A stretch of DNA of 64,000 nucleotides from Rheinheimera sp. (GCF_030690345.1 NZ_JAUYGV010000007.1:744001-808000), one strand, 5' to 3'. Counted from the stretch's first letter, positions 34,143 to 44,418 are shown. Notes: generated from the letters alone by a model not told the origin. A program made the numbers and translations.

Positions 34143-37100
34143 ATGGATACCAATAAGGGCATTATTGCCTGGTTTGCCCGCAACAGTGTGGCGGCTAATT
34201 TATTGATGGCGATTATTCTGGTGGCCGGTTTGGCCTCGCTTTTTACCATTAAGAAGCAGATTTTTCCGGAAATTGTGTTGGAGCAGGTTAACATCCGTGT
34301 GCCCTACCTGGGGGCAGCACCACAGGAAGTGGAAAGTGGGGTTATTGAGAAAATTGAAGAAAGCCTGCGTGGCGTTAACGGTATTAAGCGCATCCGCTCT
34401 ACTGCGGTTGAGGGGTTGGCAACGGTGCGTGCCGAGATTGCCGGTAACTACGATATACAAGAGGTAATGGATGAGATAAAAACCCAGGTCTCGGCCATTT
34501 CATCCTTGCCGGAGCAAACCGAAAAGCCGGTGGTATACCGTGTACGCTTTCAAAGTAACGTGATGTGGTTATCGCTATATGGTGATGCCGATGAGCGCAC
34601 CTTGAAAGAGGTGTCAAAAGATGTGCGCGATGAGCTGAAAAAGCTGCCCGGCATCAGCAAAGTTGATGTGGTTGGTGCACGCGACTACGAAATTGCTATT
34701 GAGCTGTCTGAGCTCAAGCTAAAAGAATACGGCCTGACCTTTGACCAGGTTGTTAGCGCTATTCGCGGCAGTTCGGTCGATTTACCCGGTGGCTCGATTA
34801 AATCAGAAAGCGGCAATATTTTGCTGCGTACCAAAGGCCAGGCTTACTTTGCGCAGGATTTTGAAGACATAGTGCTGCTGACCTTTGCCGATGGCACCCG
34901 CTTAGCATTAAAAGATATCGCCACCATTAATGACGGCTTTATTGAACGGGAAGATTTATCCACCTTCGATGGCAAAAATTCGGTGTCCATTCGGGTGGAC
35001 GCTGTGGGCGATGACAATACATTAAAAATTGCCGCGACGGTTAAAGCCTACGTGGAACGTAAGCAAAAAGAATTGCCGCCCTCGGTATCTATTGCCCACT
35101 GGGGCGACTCCAGTTACTACCTGCAGGGCCGGTTGGACCTGATGAGCAATAACCTGCTGATGGGGGCCTTCCTGGTACTGTTAGCGTTAACGCTGTTCCT
35201 CGAGTTCCGCATTGCGTTTTGGGTAATGGTTGGTATTCCGGTGTGTTTCCTCGGCGCTATGGCGATGCTGCCGTTGCCGCTGTTTAACGTGTCGATCAAT
35301 ATGATCAGCTTGTTTGGCTTTATTTTGGTGCTGGGTATAGTGGTGGATGACGCCATTATTATCGGCGAAAGTGCCTACAGCGAAATTGAAAAACGCGGTA
35401 AATCTGCCGAAGCCGTTATCGCCGGGGCAAAAAAAGTGGCCATGCCGGCCACCTTTGGTGTGTTAACCACTATTGCTGCGTTTGTACCGATGTTGATGGT
35501 GGGCGGTGCTCAGGCGCCAATCTGGGGTTCTATTGCCTGGGTAGTGGTACTGTGTCTGATTTTCTCTTTGGTCGAATCGAAAATGATCCTGCCGGCGCAC
35601 ATCGTTAATATGGATACCAAGCCGTGGGATCCTGACCGCCGCGGAGTGTTTTACAGCCTTGGCCGTGGTGGTAGCAATGTACTCAAAGCGATACGGTTAA
35701 AGGTCGCTGCCGGCATGAACCACTTTGTTACCACAACCTATCAGCCTTTTGTAGAGCGGTGTATTCAGTATCGCTATATCACTATGGCAGCGTTTTTTGC
35801 CATGCTGATCCTGATGTTTGGTGTGTTGGGTGGCGGTCTGGTGCGCTGGGTATTTTTCCCGAATATTCCCAGTGACTTTATCAACGCTAACCTGACCATG
35901 CAGGAAGGCTCATCCAACCAGGCAACAGTAAATGCCATGCGCGAAGCCGAAGCTGCACTGGTACGCGCCAACGAAAAACTCAATGCCGAGTACGACGAGG
36001 ATATTGTTAAGCATCGGCTGATGTTTCTTGAAAGCGATACCGGTGGCCAGTTGGTGGTAGAGCTGGAAAAAAGCGAAGGTCGCGAAATTGATGGCTTTGA
36101 AATTGCCAACCGCTGGCGCGATGAAATGCCGGAAATTCCGGGTTTAAAAGCCTTTAAAATTAACGCCTCAACCGGTGGTGGTGGCGGGGCCGATATCGCC
36201 TTGCAATTGCGCGGTACTAATCTGGATAACCTGAAGTTAGCCACGGAGGAGTTAAAAGCCCGTTTAGGCGAGTATGCCGGGGTGTATGATATTGAAGACA
36301 ACCTGCTGGGCGGCAATGATGAGATCGTACTGCAGTTAAAACCCGAGGCGCATATATTGGGGTTAACTCTGGCCGATGTGGCGCGCCAGGTGCGCTATGG
36401 CTTTTACGGCGCAGAAGCGCAGCGCGTGCAGCGTGATGGCGAAGAAGTAAAAGTGATGGTGCGTTATCCGCGTACTGAACGCAGCTCTGTCGGTAGCCTG
36501 GAGAATATGCGCATTCGTACCGCCGATGGCGGTGAAATTCCGTTTGCTCAGGTTGCCAGCTACACCATGCAGCCCAGTTTCAGTGCTATTAACCGTGTCA
36601 ATGGTGAACGTGCTGTTACTATCACCGCCGCGGCGGATAAAGCCACTGTGGAACCGGGCAAGGTTGTTGGCGAGATGAAAAACAAAGTGATCAAAGAGAT
36701 CACCGACAAATATGAAGGCGTAACCGGCGAGCTCGATGGTGCCAGTCAGGATGAAATGGATGCTCAGGCTGATTTACTAAAAGCCGGGGTATTTGCGCTG
36801 TTCTGTATTTATGCCTTAATGGCAGTGCCGCTGAAATCTTACAGCCAGCCACTGATTATTATGAGCGTGATCCCGTTTGGTTTGGTCGGCGCTGTGGTAG
36901 GGCATATGGTGCTTGGCCTGAGTATGAGCATTATGTCGATCTTTGGCCTGGTGGCGCTTGCCGGGGTAGTGGTAAACGACTCGCTGGTCATGGTCGACTT
37001 TGTTAACCGTGCGCGCGAGGAAGGCTTGTCTATCCGCCAGGCAGTATCGCAGGCCGGTGCACAGCGTTTTCGCGCGATATTACTTACCTCGCTTACCACC

Positions 37101-37319
37101 TTTGTCGGCCTGGCGCCGATAGTGCTGGAGAAGAGCTTGCAGGCAAAAATTGTGGTACCGATGGCGGTGTCGCTGGCGTTTGGTATTTTGTTCGCCACTA
37201 TTATTACGTTGGTATTGATCCCGGCGCTGTATGTAATATTGGAAGATGTGAAAAACCTGTTTCGCAGCAAAGAGCGTAAAATTGATACCCGCATAGCGCA
37301 AGTGCAACAAGAGCAGTAA
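34143..37319 (+). CDS. RND-family efflux permease (AcrB/HAE superfamily)
   Basis: A 1058-aa inner-membrane proton-driven transporter. The usual plan is visible: TM1 at the N-terminus (ANLLMAIILVAGLASLF), a large periplasmic porter loop, TM2-TM6 with the GIVVDDAIIIGE proton-relay aspartate pair in TM4 (about 400-411), a second periplasmic loop, and TM8-TM12 ending in a short cytoplasmic tail. It is coupled to the adaptor. No TolC-like gene is adjacent, so a shared outer-membrane channel is expected. Substrate is unknown. Confidence 0.93.
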   Translation: MDTNKGIIAWFARNSVAANLLMAIILVAGLASLFTIKKQIFPEIVLEQVNIRVPYLGAAPQEVESGVIEKIEESLRGVNGIKRIRSTAVEGLATVRAEIAGNYDIQEVMDEIKTQVSAISSLPEQTEKPVVYRVRFQSNVMWLSLYGDADERTLKEVSKDVRDELKKLPGISKVDVVGARDYEIAIELSELKLKEYGLTFDQVVSAIRGSSVDLPGGSIKSESGNILLRTKGQAYFAQDFEDIVLLTFADGTRLALKDIATINDGFIEREDLSTFDGKNSVSIRVDAVGDDNTLKIAATVKAYVERKQKELPPSVSIAHWGDSSYYLQGRLDLMSNNLLMGAFLVLLALTLFLEFRIAFWVMVGIPVCFLGAMAMLPLPLFNVSINMISLFGFILVLGIVVDDAIIIGESAYSEIEKRGKSAEAVIAGAKKVAMPATFGVLTTIAAFVPMLMVGGAQAPIWGSIAWVVVLCLIFSLVESKMILPAHIVNMDTKPWDPDRRGVFYSLGRGGSNVLKAIRLKVAAGMNHFVTTTYQPFVERCIQYRYITMAAFFAMLILMFGVLGGGLVRWVFFPNIPSDFINANLTMQEGSSNQATVNAMREAEAALVRANEKLNAEYDEDIVKHRLMFLESDTGGQLVVELEKSEGREIDGFEIANRWRDEMPEIPGLKAFKINASTGGGGGADIALQLRGTNLDNLKLATEELKARLGEYAGVYDIEDNLLGGNDEIVLQLKPEAHILGLTLADVARQVRYGFYGAEAQRVQRDGEEVKVMVRYPRTERSSVGSLENMRIRTADGGEIPFAQVASYTMQPSFSAINRVNGERAVTITAAADKATVEPGKVVGEMKNKVIKEITDKYEGVTGELDGASQDEMDAQADLLKAGVFALFCIYALMAVPLKSYSQPLIIMSVIPFGLVGAVVGHMVLGLSMSIMSIFGLVALAGVVVNDSLVMVDFVNRAREEGLSIRQAVSQAGAQRFRAILLTSLTTFVGLAPIVLEKSLQAKIVVPMAVSLAFGILFATIITLVLIPALYVILEDVKNLFRSKERKIDTRIAQVQQEQ

Positions 37320-37334
37320 GGCTTGCGCGGATAA

Positions 37335-37365
37335 AAAAGGCCACGCAATTGCGTGGCCTTTTGTT
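37335..37365. terminator. Bidirectional intrinsic terminator
   Basis: AAAAAGGCCACGCAATTGCGTGGCCTTTT is a perfect palindromic stem with A and T flanks between the convergent RND permease and asnB. Confidence 0.9.
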
Positions 37366-37377
37366 TTAGCTTAGCGC

Positions 37378-39042
37378 TTAATAAGCTTGAGTATGCACAT
37401 CGCGTACGGCACGGCCGGACGGATCAGTCATTTGTGCCATTTTCGCATCCCAAGCCAGTGCTTCGGGCGTTGAGCAGGCCACAGACTTGCCGCCCGGTAC
37501 GCAGGCAATAGCGCCGGCATGCGGGAAGTGTTCTTCAAAGATCACGCGGTAGTAATAAGCCTCTTTGCTGTCCGGGGTGTTCACCGGGAAGCGGAAGCTG
37601 GCGGTGGCCATTTGCTGATCAGTGACTTCTTTTTCGGCATGGGCTTTTAAGCTGTCAATCCAGCTGTAACCTACACCGTCAGAGAACTGCTCTTTCTGGC
37701 GCCATAAAATTTCATCCGGCAGCAGGCCATCAAAGGCCTGACGCAGAATGTGTTTTTCCATTTTACCGCCACCACACATTTTTTGCTGTGGGTTTAAGCG
37801 CATGGCAACATCCATAAAGTCTTTGTCGAGAAACGGCACGCGTGCTTCAATGCCCCAAGCCGACATCGCCTTGTTGGCGCGGTTGCAGTCGAACATATGT
37901 AAGCGGTCAAGCTTGCGTAAGGTTTCTTCATGAAACTCTTTAGCGTTGGGGGCTTTATGGAAGTACAAATAGCCGCCAAACAGCTCGTCCGAGCCTTCAC
38001 CCGACAGCACCATTTTAATGCCGGTAGCTTTAATTTTACGTGCCATCAAATACATAGGTGTTGAAGCACGAATGGTAGTCACATCATAGGTTTCAAGGAA
38101 ATACACCACATCACGCAGGGCGTCTAAGCCTTCCTGCACGGTAAAATGCACCGTGTGATGCACGGTACCAATAGCATCGGCCACTTTTTGCGCGGCTATT
38201 AAGTCCGGTGAACCGGCAAGGCCGACCGCGAAAGAGTGCAGGCGAGGCCACCAGGCTTCAGACTCATCGTTATCTTCTACACGGCGCTTGGCAAATTGCT
38301 GGGCGATAGCTGAAATAAGTGACGAATCCAGCCCACCGGACAACAGTACGCCATAGGGTACATCTGACATTAAGTGGCTTTTAACACTGTGCTCCAGCGC
38401 GGCTTTTAACTCAGTTAAACTGGCAGGGTTGTCTTTTACCGCATCATAGCTTTGCCAGTCACGCTGATAGTACTTGCGCAGCTCGCCAATTTTACTGTCA
38501 AAGTAGTGGCCTGGCGGAAACTCTTTAATTTGCTTACATACCGGCACCAGGGCTTTTAGCTCGGACGCGACAAACAGCTGGCCGTGCTCGTCGTAACCGT
38601 AGTACAGCGGAATAATACCGATATGGTCACGCGCAATCAGGTAACGGTTTTGCTCGGCATCATACAAAATAAAGGCAAACATGCCTTGCAGCTGATCAAT
38701 AAAATCAGCGCCGTGCTCCAGGTATAACGGTAATATCACTTCACAGTCTGACTTGGTTTTGAATGGATAAGGGCTTGCCAGCGCTTTTTCGAGCTGCTTA
38801 TGATTGTAGATCTCACCATTCACTGCCAGAATGTGATTTCGATTATCATTAATCAGGGGCTGGGCGCCATTTTCAGTATCTACAATCGCCAGGCGCTCGT
38901 GCACTAAAATGGCATTGTCGTTATTCCACACACCGGACCAGTCCGGGCCACGATGACGTAATAACTTGGATAACTGCAGCGCCTGTTGGCGCAAGGCTTT
39001 AACATCAGTTTTGATGTCAAGCACCCCGAATATCGAACACAT
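37378..39042 (-). CDS. asnB: Asparagine synthetase B (glutamine-hydrolysing)
   Basis: A 554-aa enzyme, the same length as E. coli AsnB. It makes asparagine from aspartate, glutamine and ATP. Cys2 (MCSIFGV) is the glutaminase nucleophile; LLRHRGPDWSG and NGEIYNHKQLE belong to the amidotransferase domain (about 1-185). The synthetase domain has the pyrophosphate loop LSGGLDSSLIS (about 233-243). The gene is monocistronic. Confidence 0.96.
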   Translation of the reverse strand: MCSIFGVLDIKTDVKALRQQALQLSKLLRHRGPDWSGVWNNDNAILVHERLAIVDTENGAQPLINDNRNHILAVNGEIYNHKQLEKALASPYPFKTKSDCEVILPLYLEHGADFIDQLQGMFAFILYDAEQNRYLIARDHIGIIPLYYGYDEHGQLFVASELKALVPVCKQIKEFPPGHYFDSKIGELRKYYQRDWQSYDAVKDNPASLTELKAALEHSVKSHLMSDVPYGVLLSGGLDSSLISAIAQQFAKRRVEDNDESEAWWPRLHSFAVGLAGSPDLIAAQKVADAIGTVHHTVHFTVQEGLDALRDVVYFLETYDVTTIRASTPMYLMARKIKATGIKMVLSGEGSDELFGGYLYFHKAPNAKEFHEETLRKLDRLHMFDCNRANKAMSAWGIEARVPFLDKDFMDVAMRLNPQQKMCGGGKMEKHILRQAFDGLLPDEILWRQKEQFSDGVGYSWIDSLKAHAEKEVTDQQMATASFRFPVNTPDSKEAYYYRVIFEEHFPHAGAIACVPGGKSVACSTPEALAWDAKMAQMTDPSGRAVRDVHTQAY

Positions 39043-39225
39043 GATAACCTCTATTAAATTAATTCGAATAAACCGACTGGTTTAAACACATTGTTTGGCA
39101 GTATGTACGTCTAAACGCACCCCCTGAATGTGCCACGCCATGCTAAAATTGCAAGCGCTTTTTCGCGCTTTTTGGAAGTAATTTATGCTGAGGGTTTTCA
39201 GCTACAGCAACAGAAAAGACAGCTT

Positions 39226-40044
39226 ATGCAAAAAACTGAAGTAAAAATCCGCTTTGCGCCACCGGCAGACTGGAACGCAGCGTTGCTGGTTAGCAACCCG
39301 ATATTTGCTGATTTATGTCAGTGTTTCCGTTTTGACCAGTTAACACATTACCCTGATATTAGCTGGCTTAATCAGTGCCTGCCGCTGTCGGGCATAAGCT
39401 TTGTCGACAATGCCGCACTGGAGCAGGATGGCCGCTATTACGAAGAGTATATTTATGCAACCAGGCAAATTCCAACCCGCAAAGACAACTGGCATGACTT
39501 TTTTGGCGCCTTAATCTGGTGTTTATATCCCAAAACCAAGGCGCTGCTAAATCAGCTGCATATGGCCGAAATCGGCCGTTATGGCTTGCAGCAGCGCAGT
39601 AAGCTGCGTAATAAGTTAACGCTGTTTGACGAGTGTGGCGTAGTGATTTGTCTTGAAGCGGATAAACAGCAACATGCTGCGTTACTGCGCACGCATCAGT
39701 GGCAGCAAAGCTTTGTGCAGCAGCGTAGCGACTGGTGGCATGGCGTGCGGCCAATGATTTTCGGCCATGCCATGTATGAAATGGCGACGACGCCTTTTAT
39801 TGGTTTAACGGCCAAAGCGTTATTTATTAATGTGCCGGACGGCTTCAGCCGCTGGCCTTTAACAGCTGCTTACAGTTTTGTTGATGCGAAATTGCATGAA
39901 CAAATTGCTAACGAGGCGGTACTTCTTGATAATCAACAGCTAACGCCTTTGCCGTTACTGGGCGTACCGCGCTGGTATAACGATAATGAAACAGCGGGGT
40001 TTTACCACAATACTGACTATTTCCGGCCGCAGCGACAGCGCTAA
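39226..40044 (+). CDS. DUF3025 family protein
   Basis: A 272-aa cytoplasmic protein of unknown function with conserved segments KDNWHDFFGALIWCLYPKTK (about 87-106), TLFDECGVVICLE and RPMIFGHAMYE. The start at ATG 39226 places the conserved FAPPADWNA near the N-terminus; upstream codons to 39130 are open but look non-conserved. It lies 23 nt upstream of the ABC genes and may be cotranscribed. Confidence 0.82.
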   Translation: MQKTEVKIRFAPPADWNAALLVSNPIFADLCQCFRFDQLTHYPDISWLNQCLPLSGISFVDNAALEQDGRYYEEYIYATRQIPTRKDNWHDFFGALIWCLYPKTKALLNQLHMAEIGRYGLQQRSKLRNKLTLFDECGVVICLEADKQQHAALLRTHQWQQSFVQQRSDWWHGVRPMIFGHAMYEMATTPFIGLTAKALFINVPDGFSRWPLTAAYSFVDAKLHEQIANEAVLLDNQQLTPLPLLGVPRWYNDNETAGFYHNTDYFRPQRQR

Positions 40045-40067
40045 AGCCCCGACAACAGGACAGTTGC

Positions 40068-40874
40068 ATGATTGATATTCAGGATTTGGCCAAGGCGTTT
40101 GCGCTTGGTAAAAACAGCAAGTTATCCGATACCGAAAAACAAGATGTGCGTTACAGCAAAGAGGCGTTTCACTCGGTGCGCAATGTCAGCTTCAGCTGTG
40201 GCGCCGGTGAAGTGCTGGGGCTGCTGGGGCCAAATGGTGCCGGCAAAACCACCACCTTACGGATGTTGTCTACCGCATTAAAACCTGATGCCGGCTCAGT
40301 GCTGTTAAACGGCGTGGACGTGTTGCAACAGCCGGTAAAAGCCCGGCAACAAATCGGCTTTTTATCCGCCGATACCGGCCTGTATGGCAAGCTGACCGCG
40401 TTTGAAAATATTGCCTATTTTGGCCGTTTGCACGGCATGAAAGAGGCGGTATTAAAGCAGCGCATTGACGAGCTGTTTACCCTGTTAAATATGCATGATT
40501 TTGCTAACCGCCGCGCTGATAATATGTCGACCGGGATGAAGCAAAAAACCGCTATTGCCCGTGCCGTGGTGCACAGCCCTAAAGTAGTAATTCTGGATGA
40601 GCCCACCACCGGGCTGGATATTATGACAGTGCAAACCGTGCTGGATTTTATCAAAGGTTTAAAAGCCGCTGGTACACCGGTGATTTTCTCTACTCACCAT
40701 CTGGATGAAGTGGCGGCACTGTGTGATCGGGTAGTGGTTATTGATAAAGGCATCAGCGCCTTTTCCGGTGATATTCATCAGTTTAAAGCTTTAGCCGGTA
40801 ATGGTGATTTACGCGAGGCGTTTTTGTCAGTATTACACGGCAGTGTAAGCACACAACAGCAGGGAGCAGCATAA
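40068..40874 (+). CDS. natA: ABC transporter ATPase, NatA-like
   Basis: A 268-aa nucleotide-binding subunit. Walker A is GLLGPNGAGKTTTLRML (about 48-64), the signature is MSTGMKQKTAIARA (about 154-167; canonical LSGGQ replaced by STGMK as in NatA-type exporters), and Walker B is VVILDEPTTGLD. By resemblance it pairs with the adjacent permease in sodium or drug export, but the substrate is not proven. Confidence 0.88.
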   Translation: MIDIQDLAKAFALGKNSKLSDTEKQDVRYSKEAFHSVRNVSFSCGAGEVLGLLGPNGAGKTTTLRMLSTALKPDAGSVLLNGVDVLQQPVKARQQIGFLSADTGLYGKLTAFENIAYFGRLHGMKEAVLKQRIDELFTLLNMHDFANRRADNMSTGMKQKTAIARAVVHSPKVVILDEPTTGLDIMTVQTVLDFIKGLKAAGTPVIFSTHHLDEVAALCDRVVVIDKGISAFSGDIHQFKALAGNGDLREAFLSVLHGSVSTQQQGAA

Positions 40875-42077
40875 ATGTGGCAAGTCTATCTGAAAGAACT
40901 TACAGAGTTAATGCGTGATAAAAAAACGCTGATCTTTGTTATCTTGCTACCGATTTTTATCTTCCCGGTAATTTTTGCTGTAATGGGGCTGGTGTTGTCC
41001 AGCACCACCAACACCGCTATGCAGGCAGAGCACCGTTATGTGATTGTGAACGCAGAGCAGGCACCGCAGTTTGCTGATGCGCTGTTTTATCATAAAAACT
41101 TCAGGCAGATTAAAACCGACAAAACTGCTGAGGCAGATTTAGTCGCAGCTATCCGTAACGACGAGTTTGATGTAGCAATAGTAGTGCCTGCTGATTTCTC
41201 CGCTAAGCGCGCAGCAGTAGAGCAGGCGCAGTGGCAGATTATTTATAACCAGTCATCACAATTTGATTTTATGTATCGCTACTTTTCTGAACTGCTGGCG
41301 GATTTCAATGAGCAACTGCAACGTGATACGTTGACACAGCTGAACGTTGATCAAACCAAACTGGCGGCCATTATTAAACCGGTCGATGTGCAAAAAGTGG
41401 ATACCGCTGATAAGCGCGAAAACATCGGTGAAAAATTTGGTGCCGTTATTGCCTATATCCTGATCCCGCTATGTTTGCTGGGTGCCTCTTACCCAGCTAT
41501 TGATATGGGCGCCGGCGAGAAAGAGCGTGGTACGCTGGAAACGCTGTTAATTTGCCCTATCAGCCGTGTCAGTATAGTGCTGGGTAAATTTTTCACGGTG
41601 TTAACGACCGGGCTGGTAGGCGCGCTTATTACCGTAGCAAGCTTTGGTATCTGGGGCGCTATTATCGGCTCTCTGGGTGGCATGGCGGTAGTACAGGAGG
41701 CGATGTCTGCTATCGCTATTACTGAGCTGGTGCTGATTTTCTCGCTGTTGCTGCCAATATCCGCAGTATTTGCTGCCTTGTTGCTGGCTATTTCTATCTA
41801 TGCCCGCACCTTTAAAGAGGCGCAAAACTACATCAGCCCGCTGTCGATACTGATCTTTTTACCGTTGATAGCCGCCATGCTGCCGGGGGTAGAGCTGAAC
41901 AGTAAAACTGCGCTGGTGCCGATAATGAATGTGGCGCTGGCGATTAAAGAGCTGATCAAAGGCACCGCCGATTACGCCATGTTGGCACTGATTTTTGGTT
42001 CCACTTTGGTGCTGGCTACTGTTGCTATCGGTTTTTGTGTGCACTGGTTCCAACAAGAAAAAGTGCTGTTTCGCTAG
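40875..42077 (+). CDS. natB: ABC transporter permease, NatB-like
   Basis: A 400-aa ABC-2 type permease with the NatB layout: TM1 near the N-terminus (TLIFVILLPIFIFPVIFA), a long external domain (about 45-190), then five more helices with GAGEKERGTLETLLICPISR (about 211-230) before TM3. It starts immediately after the natA stop, so the genes form an operon. Confidence 0.87.
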   Translation: MWQVYLKELTELMRDKKTLIFVILLPIFIFPVIFAVMGLVLSSTTNTAMQAEHRYVIVNAEQAPQFADALFYHKNFRQIKTDKTAEADLVAAIRNDEFDVAIVVPADFSAKRAAVEQAQWQIIYNQSSQFDFMYRYFSELLADFNEQLQRDTLTQLNVDQTKLAAIIKPVDVQKVDTADKRENIGEKFGAVIAYILIPLCLLGASYPAIDMGAGEKERGTLETLLICPISRVSIVLGKFFTVLTTGLVGALITVASFGIWGAIIGSLGGMAVVQEAMSAIAITELVLIFSLLLPISAVFAALLLAISIYARTFKEAQNYISPLSILIFLPLIAAMLPGVELNSKTALVPIMNVALAIKELIKGTADYAMLALIFGSTLVLATVAIGFCVHWFQQEKVLFR

Positions 42078-42098
42078 CTAAGCGCGCAGTTAACCAAA

Positions 42099-42130
42099 CC
42101 AACAACGCCGGCTTTAGCCGGCGTTGTTAT
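42099..42130 (+). terminator. Intrinsic terminator after natB
   Basis: AACAACGCCGGC-TTTA-GCCGGCGTTGTT is a strong stem, followed by a short T/A tract. Confidence 0.82.
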
Positions 42131-42150
42131 TACGACAGGTTCCATTTCAC

Positions 42151-42175
42151 AAATACTATTGATAATAGTTCTTAA
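42151..42175 (+). promoter_or_regulatory. Candidate Fur box before bfd
   Basis: ACTATTGATAATAGT is a near-palindromic A/T-rich sequence resembling the Fur recognition core (GATAAT repeats). It lies about 40-65 nt before the bfd ATG. bfd is commonly derepressed under iron limitation, consistent with Fur control. Confidence 0.55.
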
Positions 42176-42215
42176 TAATATTAAAATGGCGGCGTTCTGT
42201 TAGCGGAGTGCTGTT

Positions 42216-42422
42216 ATGTACGTATGTTTATGCAAAGCTGTCACCGATAAAGCCATTAAACAAAAAGTGGCCGAAGGCGTATCCACCATGCGTGAACTGA
42301 AAATGTGCACCGGTGTGGGCAGCCAATGCGGTAAATGTACCTGCCAGGCGCAGCAAATTTTGCATAACGAACTGGTGCAATTATCGGCTAACAATCTGAA
42401 CCTGGCACAGCCCGCTGCTTAA
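42216..42422 (+). CDS. bfd: Bacterioferritin-associated ferredoxin
   Basis: A 68-aa BFD-type [2Fe-2S] protein that helps release iron from bacterioferritin. Ligand cysteines are C4 and C6 (YVCLCKAVTD) and the pair in SQCGKCTC (about 38-43). The length matches E. coli Bfd (64 aa). It starts with GGAG upstream, behind a Fur-like box. No bfr gene is adjacent. Confidence 0.93.
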   Translation: MYVCLCKAVTDKAIKQKVAEGVSTMRELKMCTGVGSQCGKCTCQAQQILHNELVQLSANNLNLAQPAA

Positions 42423-42555
42423 ACTGCATTTATATGCTTATTTTTCGCATTTAAATTCTGAATCTATTCTTTTTCCATCCGCTACTGGTCATAATAACGC
42501 TCTTGAATTAGGCTAAGCTCAGGTTTGGCGCAACATTGGCGCAACAATAGCGGTT

Positions 42556-43458
42556 ATGGACAAAACTATGGATAAAATTAAACAGGTCGCCATTGTTGGC
42601 GGCGTGCATGGTAATGAATTCTCGGGCATTTATTTAGTTAAGCAGTATCAGGCCAAACCGCAGCTGGCCAGCCGTGCCGGCTTTAATACTGAACTGGTAT
42701 GGGCTAACCCGGAGGCGCATCACGCTAACAAGCGCTATCTGCACAGTGATTTAAACCGCCAGTTTAAAAATGTCGATTTAGCTAACCCGCACCTGACCAA
42801 CTACGAACAAAGCCGCGCTAAAGTATTAAATGCGCAGCTGGGGCCCAAGGGCAACGCCAAAACTGACCTGCTGATAGATTTACACAACACCACCAGCAAT
42901 ATGGGCGCCTGCTTAATCCTGACGCAGGCCGGCGATTTCTATAATAAGCTGGCAGCGTACGTAAAAATGCGGATGCCGGAGGCTATTATCTCCCGCGATG
43001 AAGATCACTTTGCCGCCGAAGAGCATGCACTAATGTGTACCCTGGGCCGTTATGGTGTGCTGGTCGAGGTTGGCCCGCAACCGCAATCGGTGCTGCGCCA
43101 GGATGTGTTGGATCTGATGCATTGTATGACGCAGCATATCCTCGACTTTGTTGAGCTGTACAATAGCGACAGTTTGCCGCCGCTACCCAAACAGACTGAA
43201 GCTTTTCGCTATTTACACAGCATTAAACTGCCGGTAAATGATAAAGGCGAGCGCTTGGGCATGGTGCATAAAAATGTGCAGGACAGAGACTATCAGCCGA
43301 TTAATCCCGGCGACCCAATCTTTACCTTATTTGATGGCACAGAAATTTATTACGACGGTGATAGCACGGTATACCCGACCTTTATCAACGAAGCGGCCTA
43401 CTATGATAATAATCTGGCTATGTCATTAAATGAAAAAGTTGTTATTACGCTGGAGTGA
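42556..43458 (+). CDS. Aspartoacylase family zinc carboxypeptidase-fold enzyme
   Basis: A 300-aa M14-fold protein related to aspartoacylase (AspA) and succinylglutamate desuccinylase. The zinc ligands are H and E in GGVHGNEFSG (about 16-25) and H in IDLHNTTSNMG (about 115). HSDLNRQF supplies the substrate-binding Arg, and VEVGPQPQ the catalytic Glu region. Length and motifs fit N-acetyl-aspartate (or N-acyl amino acid) deacylation. The exact substrate is unknown. Confidence 0.85.
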   Translation: MDKTMDKIKQVAIVGGVHGNEFSGIYLVKQYQAKPQLASRAGFNTELVWANPEAHHANKRYLHSDLNRQFKNVDLANPHLTNYEQSRAKVLNAQLGPKGNAKTDLLIDLHNTTSNMGACLILTQAGDFYNKLAAYVKMRMPEAIISRDEDHFAAEEHALMCTLGRYGVLVEVGPQPQSVLRQDVLDLMHCMTQHILDFVELYNSDSLPPLPKQTEAFRYLHSIKLPVNDKGERLGMVHKNVQDRDYQPINPGDPIFTLFDGTEIYYDGDSTVYPTFINEAAYYDNNLAMSLNEKVVITLE

Positions 43459-43568
43459 TCTTGCTTGGTCTGACATCTGTATCATGATGATTATTTAGGT
43501 TTTCTTTTAGCAATTGCTGTGTTATTAAACTGTTATAAGAATTCAATGCTGTTTATCAGTGGTACAAG

Positions 43569-44375
43569 ATGAAGTCTGAATACCGTTTTTTTTCAATACG
43601 TTACAAATGGTTGTTGGGGCTGTTTTTTTCGGGCTACTGCCTTGCCCAACAACCGCTTCATTTGCTGACTGAACACAACCCGCCCGGAGAATATCTGAAT
43701 GCGCAGGGCGAAATAACCGGTGTTACCGCAGAGCTGATCCGGGTTTTGCAACAGCGGTTGGACGAGCCCGGTACTATGCAATTGATGCCATGGGGCAGGG
43801 CGCTTAATATCGCCAGAACCGCAGAAAATACGGCGCTGTTTGAAACAGTACGCACAGCTGAGCGTGAACACTGGTTTAAATGGGTTGGCCCGCTAAAGCA
43901 TTATCAAATTTCGTTGTATGGCTTAAAAGAGCGGGTAGGTGAGCGGCCGGATCTTAATGCGTTAGCCGCTAACTATACGGCCTGCAGTTATCGTAATTCT
44001 GCTACGGTAGATGAGCTGAAACAACGGGGTTTTATTGAAGGGAAAACCCTGGTATTAACAAGCAAATCCGGCGACTGTCTGAATATGCTGTTATTAGGCA
44101 GAGTTGATTTAACCGCAGTGAGTGAGTTGTCTCTGCCGGAATTTATCGCCAGTGTACAGCAAGCTGGTCACGAGCTGATACTGGTGCAGTACTTATCCGG
44201 GCGTAAACGCTATCTGGCGTTTTCCCGTGATATTGCCGATGAACGCATTGCCCGCTGGCAGCAGGCGTTAGAGCAGAGCTATCGCGATGGCACTATGCGC
44301 AAGCTATATCAGCCGGTGTATGCCGAAGCCATTATTCAGCGGTTGGAAGATTTTGCCGTTCAGCCAAAATACTAA
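43569..44375 (+). CDS. Periplasmic solute-binding protein, SBP family 3 type
   Basis: A 268-aa exported protein with a signal peptide (about 1-26, YKWLLGLFFSGYCLAQQ). The two-lobed SBP_bac_3 fold is suggested by YLNAQGEITGVTAELIRVL near the start, WGRALNIA (the position of the ligand Arg), and the C-terminal helix WQQALEQSYRDGTMRKLY. No ABC permease is adjacent, as is common for orphan PBP2 proteins in this group, so it may be a sensor-like or orphan binding protein. Confidence 0.8.
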   Translation: MKSEYRFFSIRYKWLLGLFFSGYCLAQQPLHLLTEHNPPGEYLNAQGEITGVTAELIRVLQQRLDEPGTMQLMPWGRALNIARTAENTALFETVRTAEREHWFKWVGPLKHYQISLYGLKERVGERPDLNALAANYTACSYRNSATVDELKQRGFIEGKTLVLTSKSGDCLNMLLLGRVDLTAVSELSLPEFIASVQQAGHELILVQYLSGRKRYLAFSRDIADERIARWQQALEQSYRDGTMRKLYQPVYAEAIIQRLEDFAVQPKY

Positions 44376-44399
44376 AGCCAGCTGACGCTGGCTTTATAC
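44373..44399. terminator. Hairpin between convergent SBP gene and gloA
   Basis: TAAAGCCAGC-TGAC-GCTGGCTTTA forms a stem with weak A and T flanks on both sides. The T run is short. Confidence 0.55.
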
Positions 44400-44418
44400 T
44401 GTTTATGTACTTGTAGCA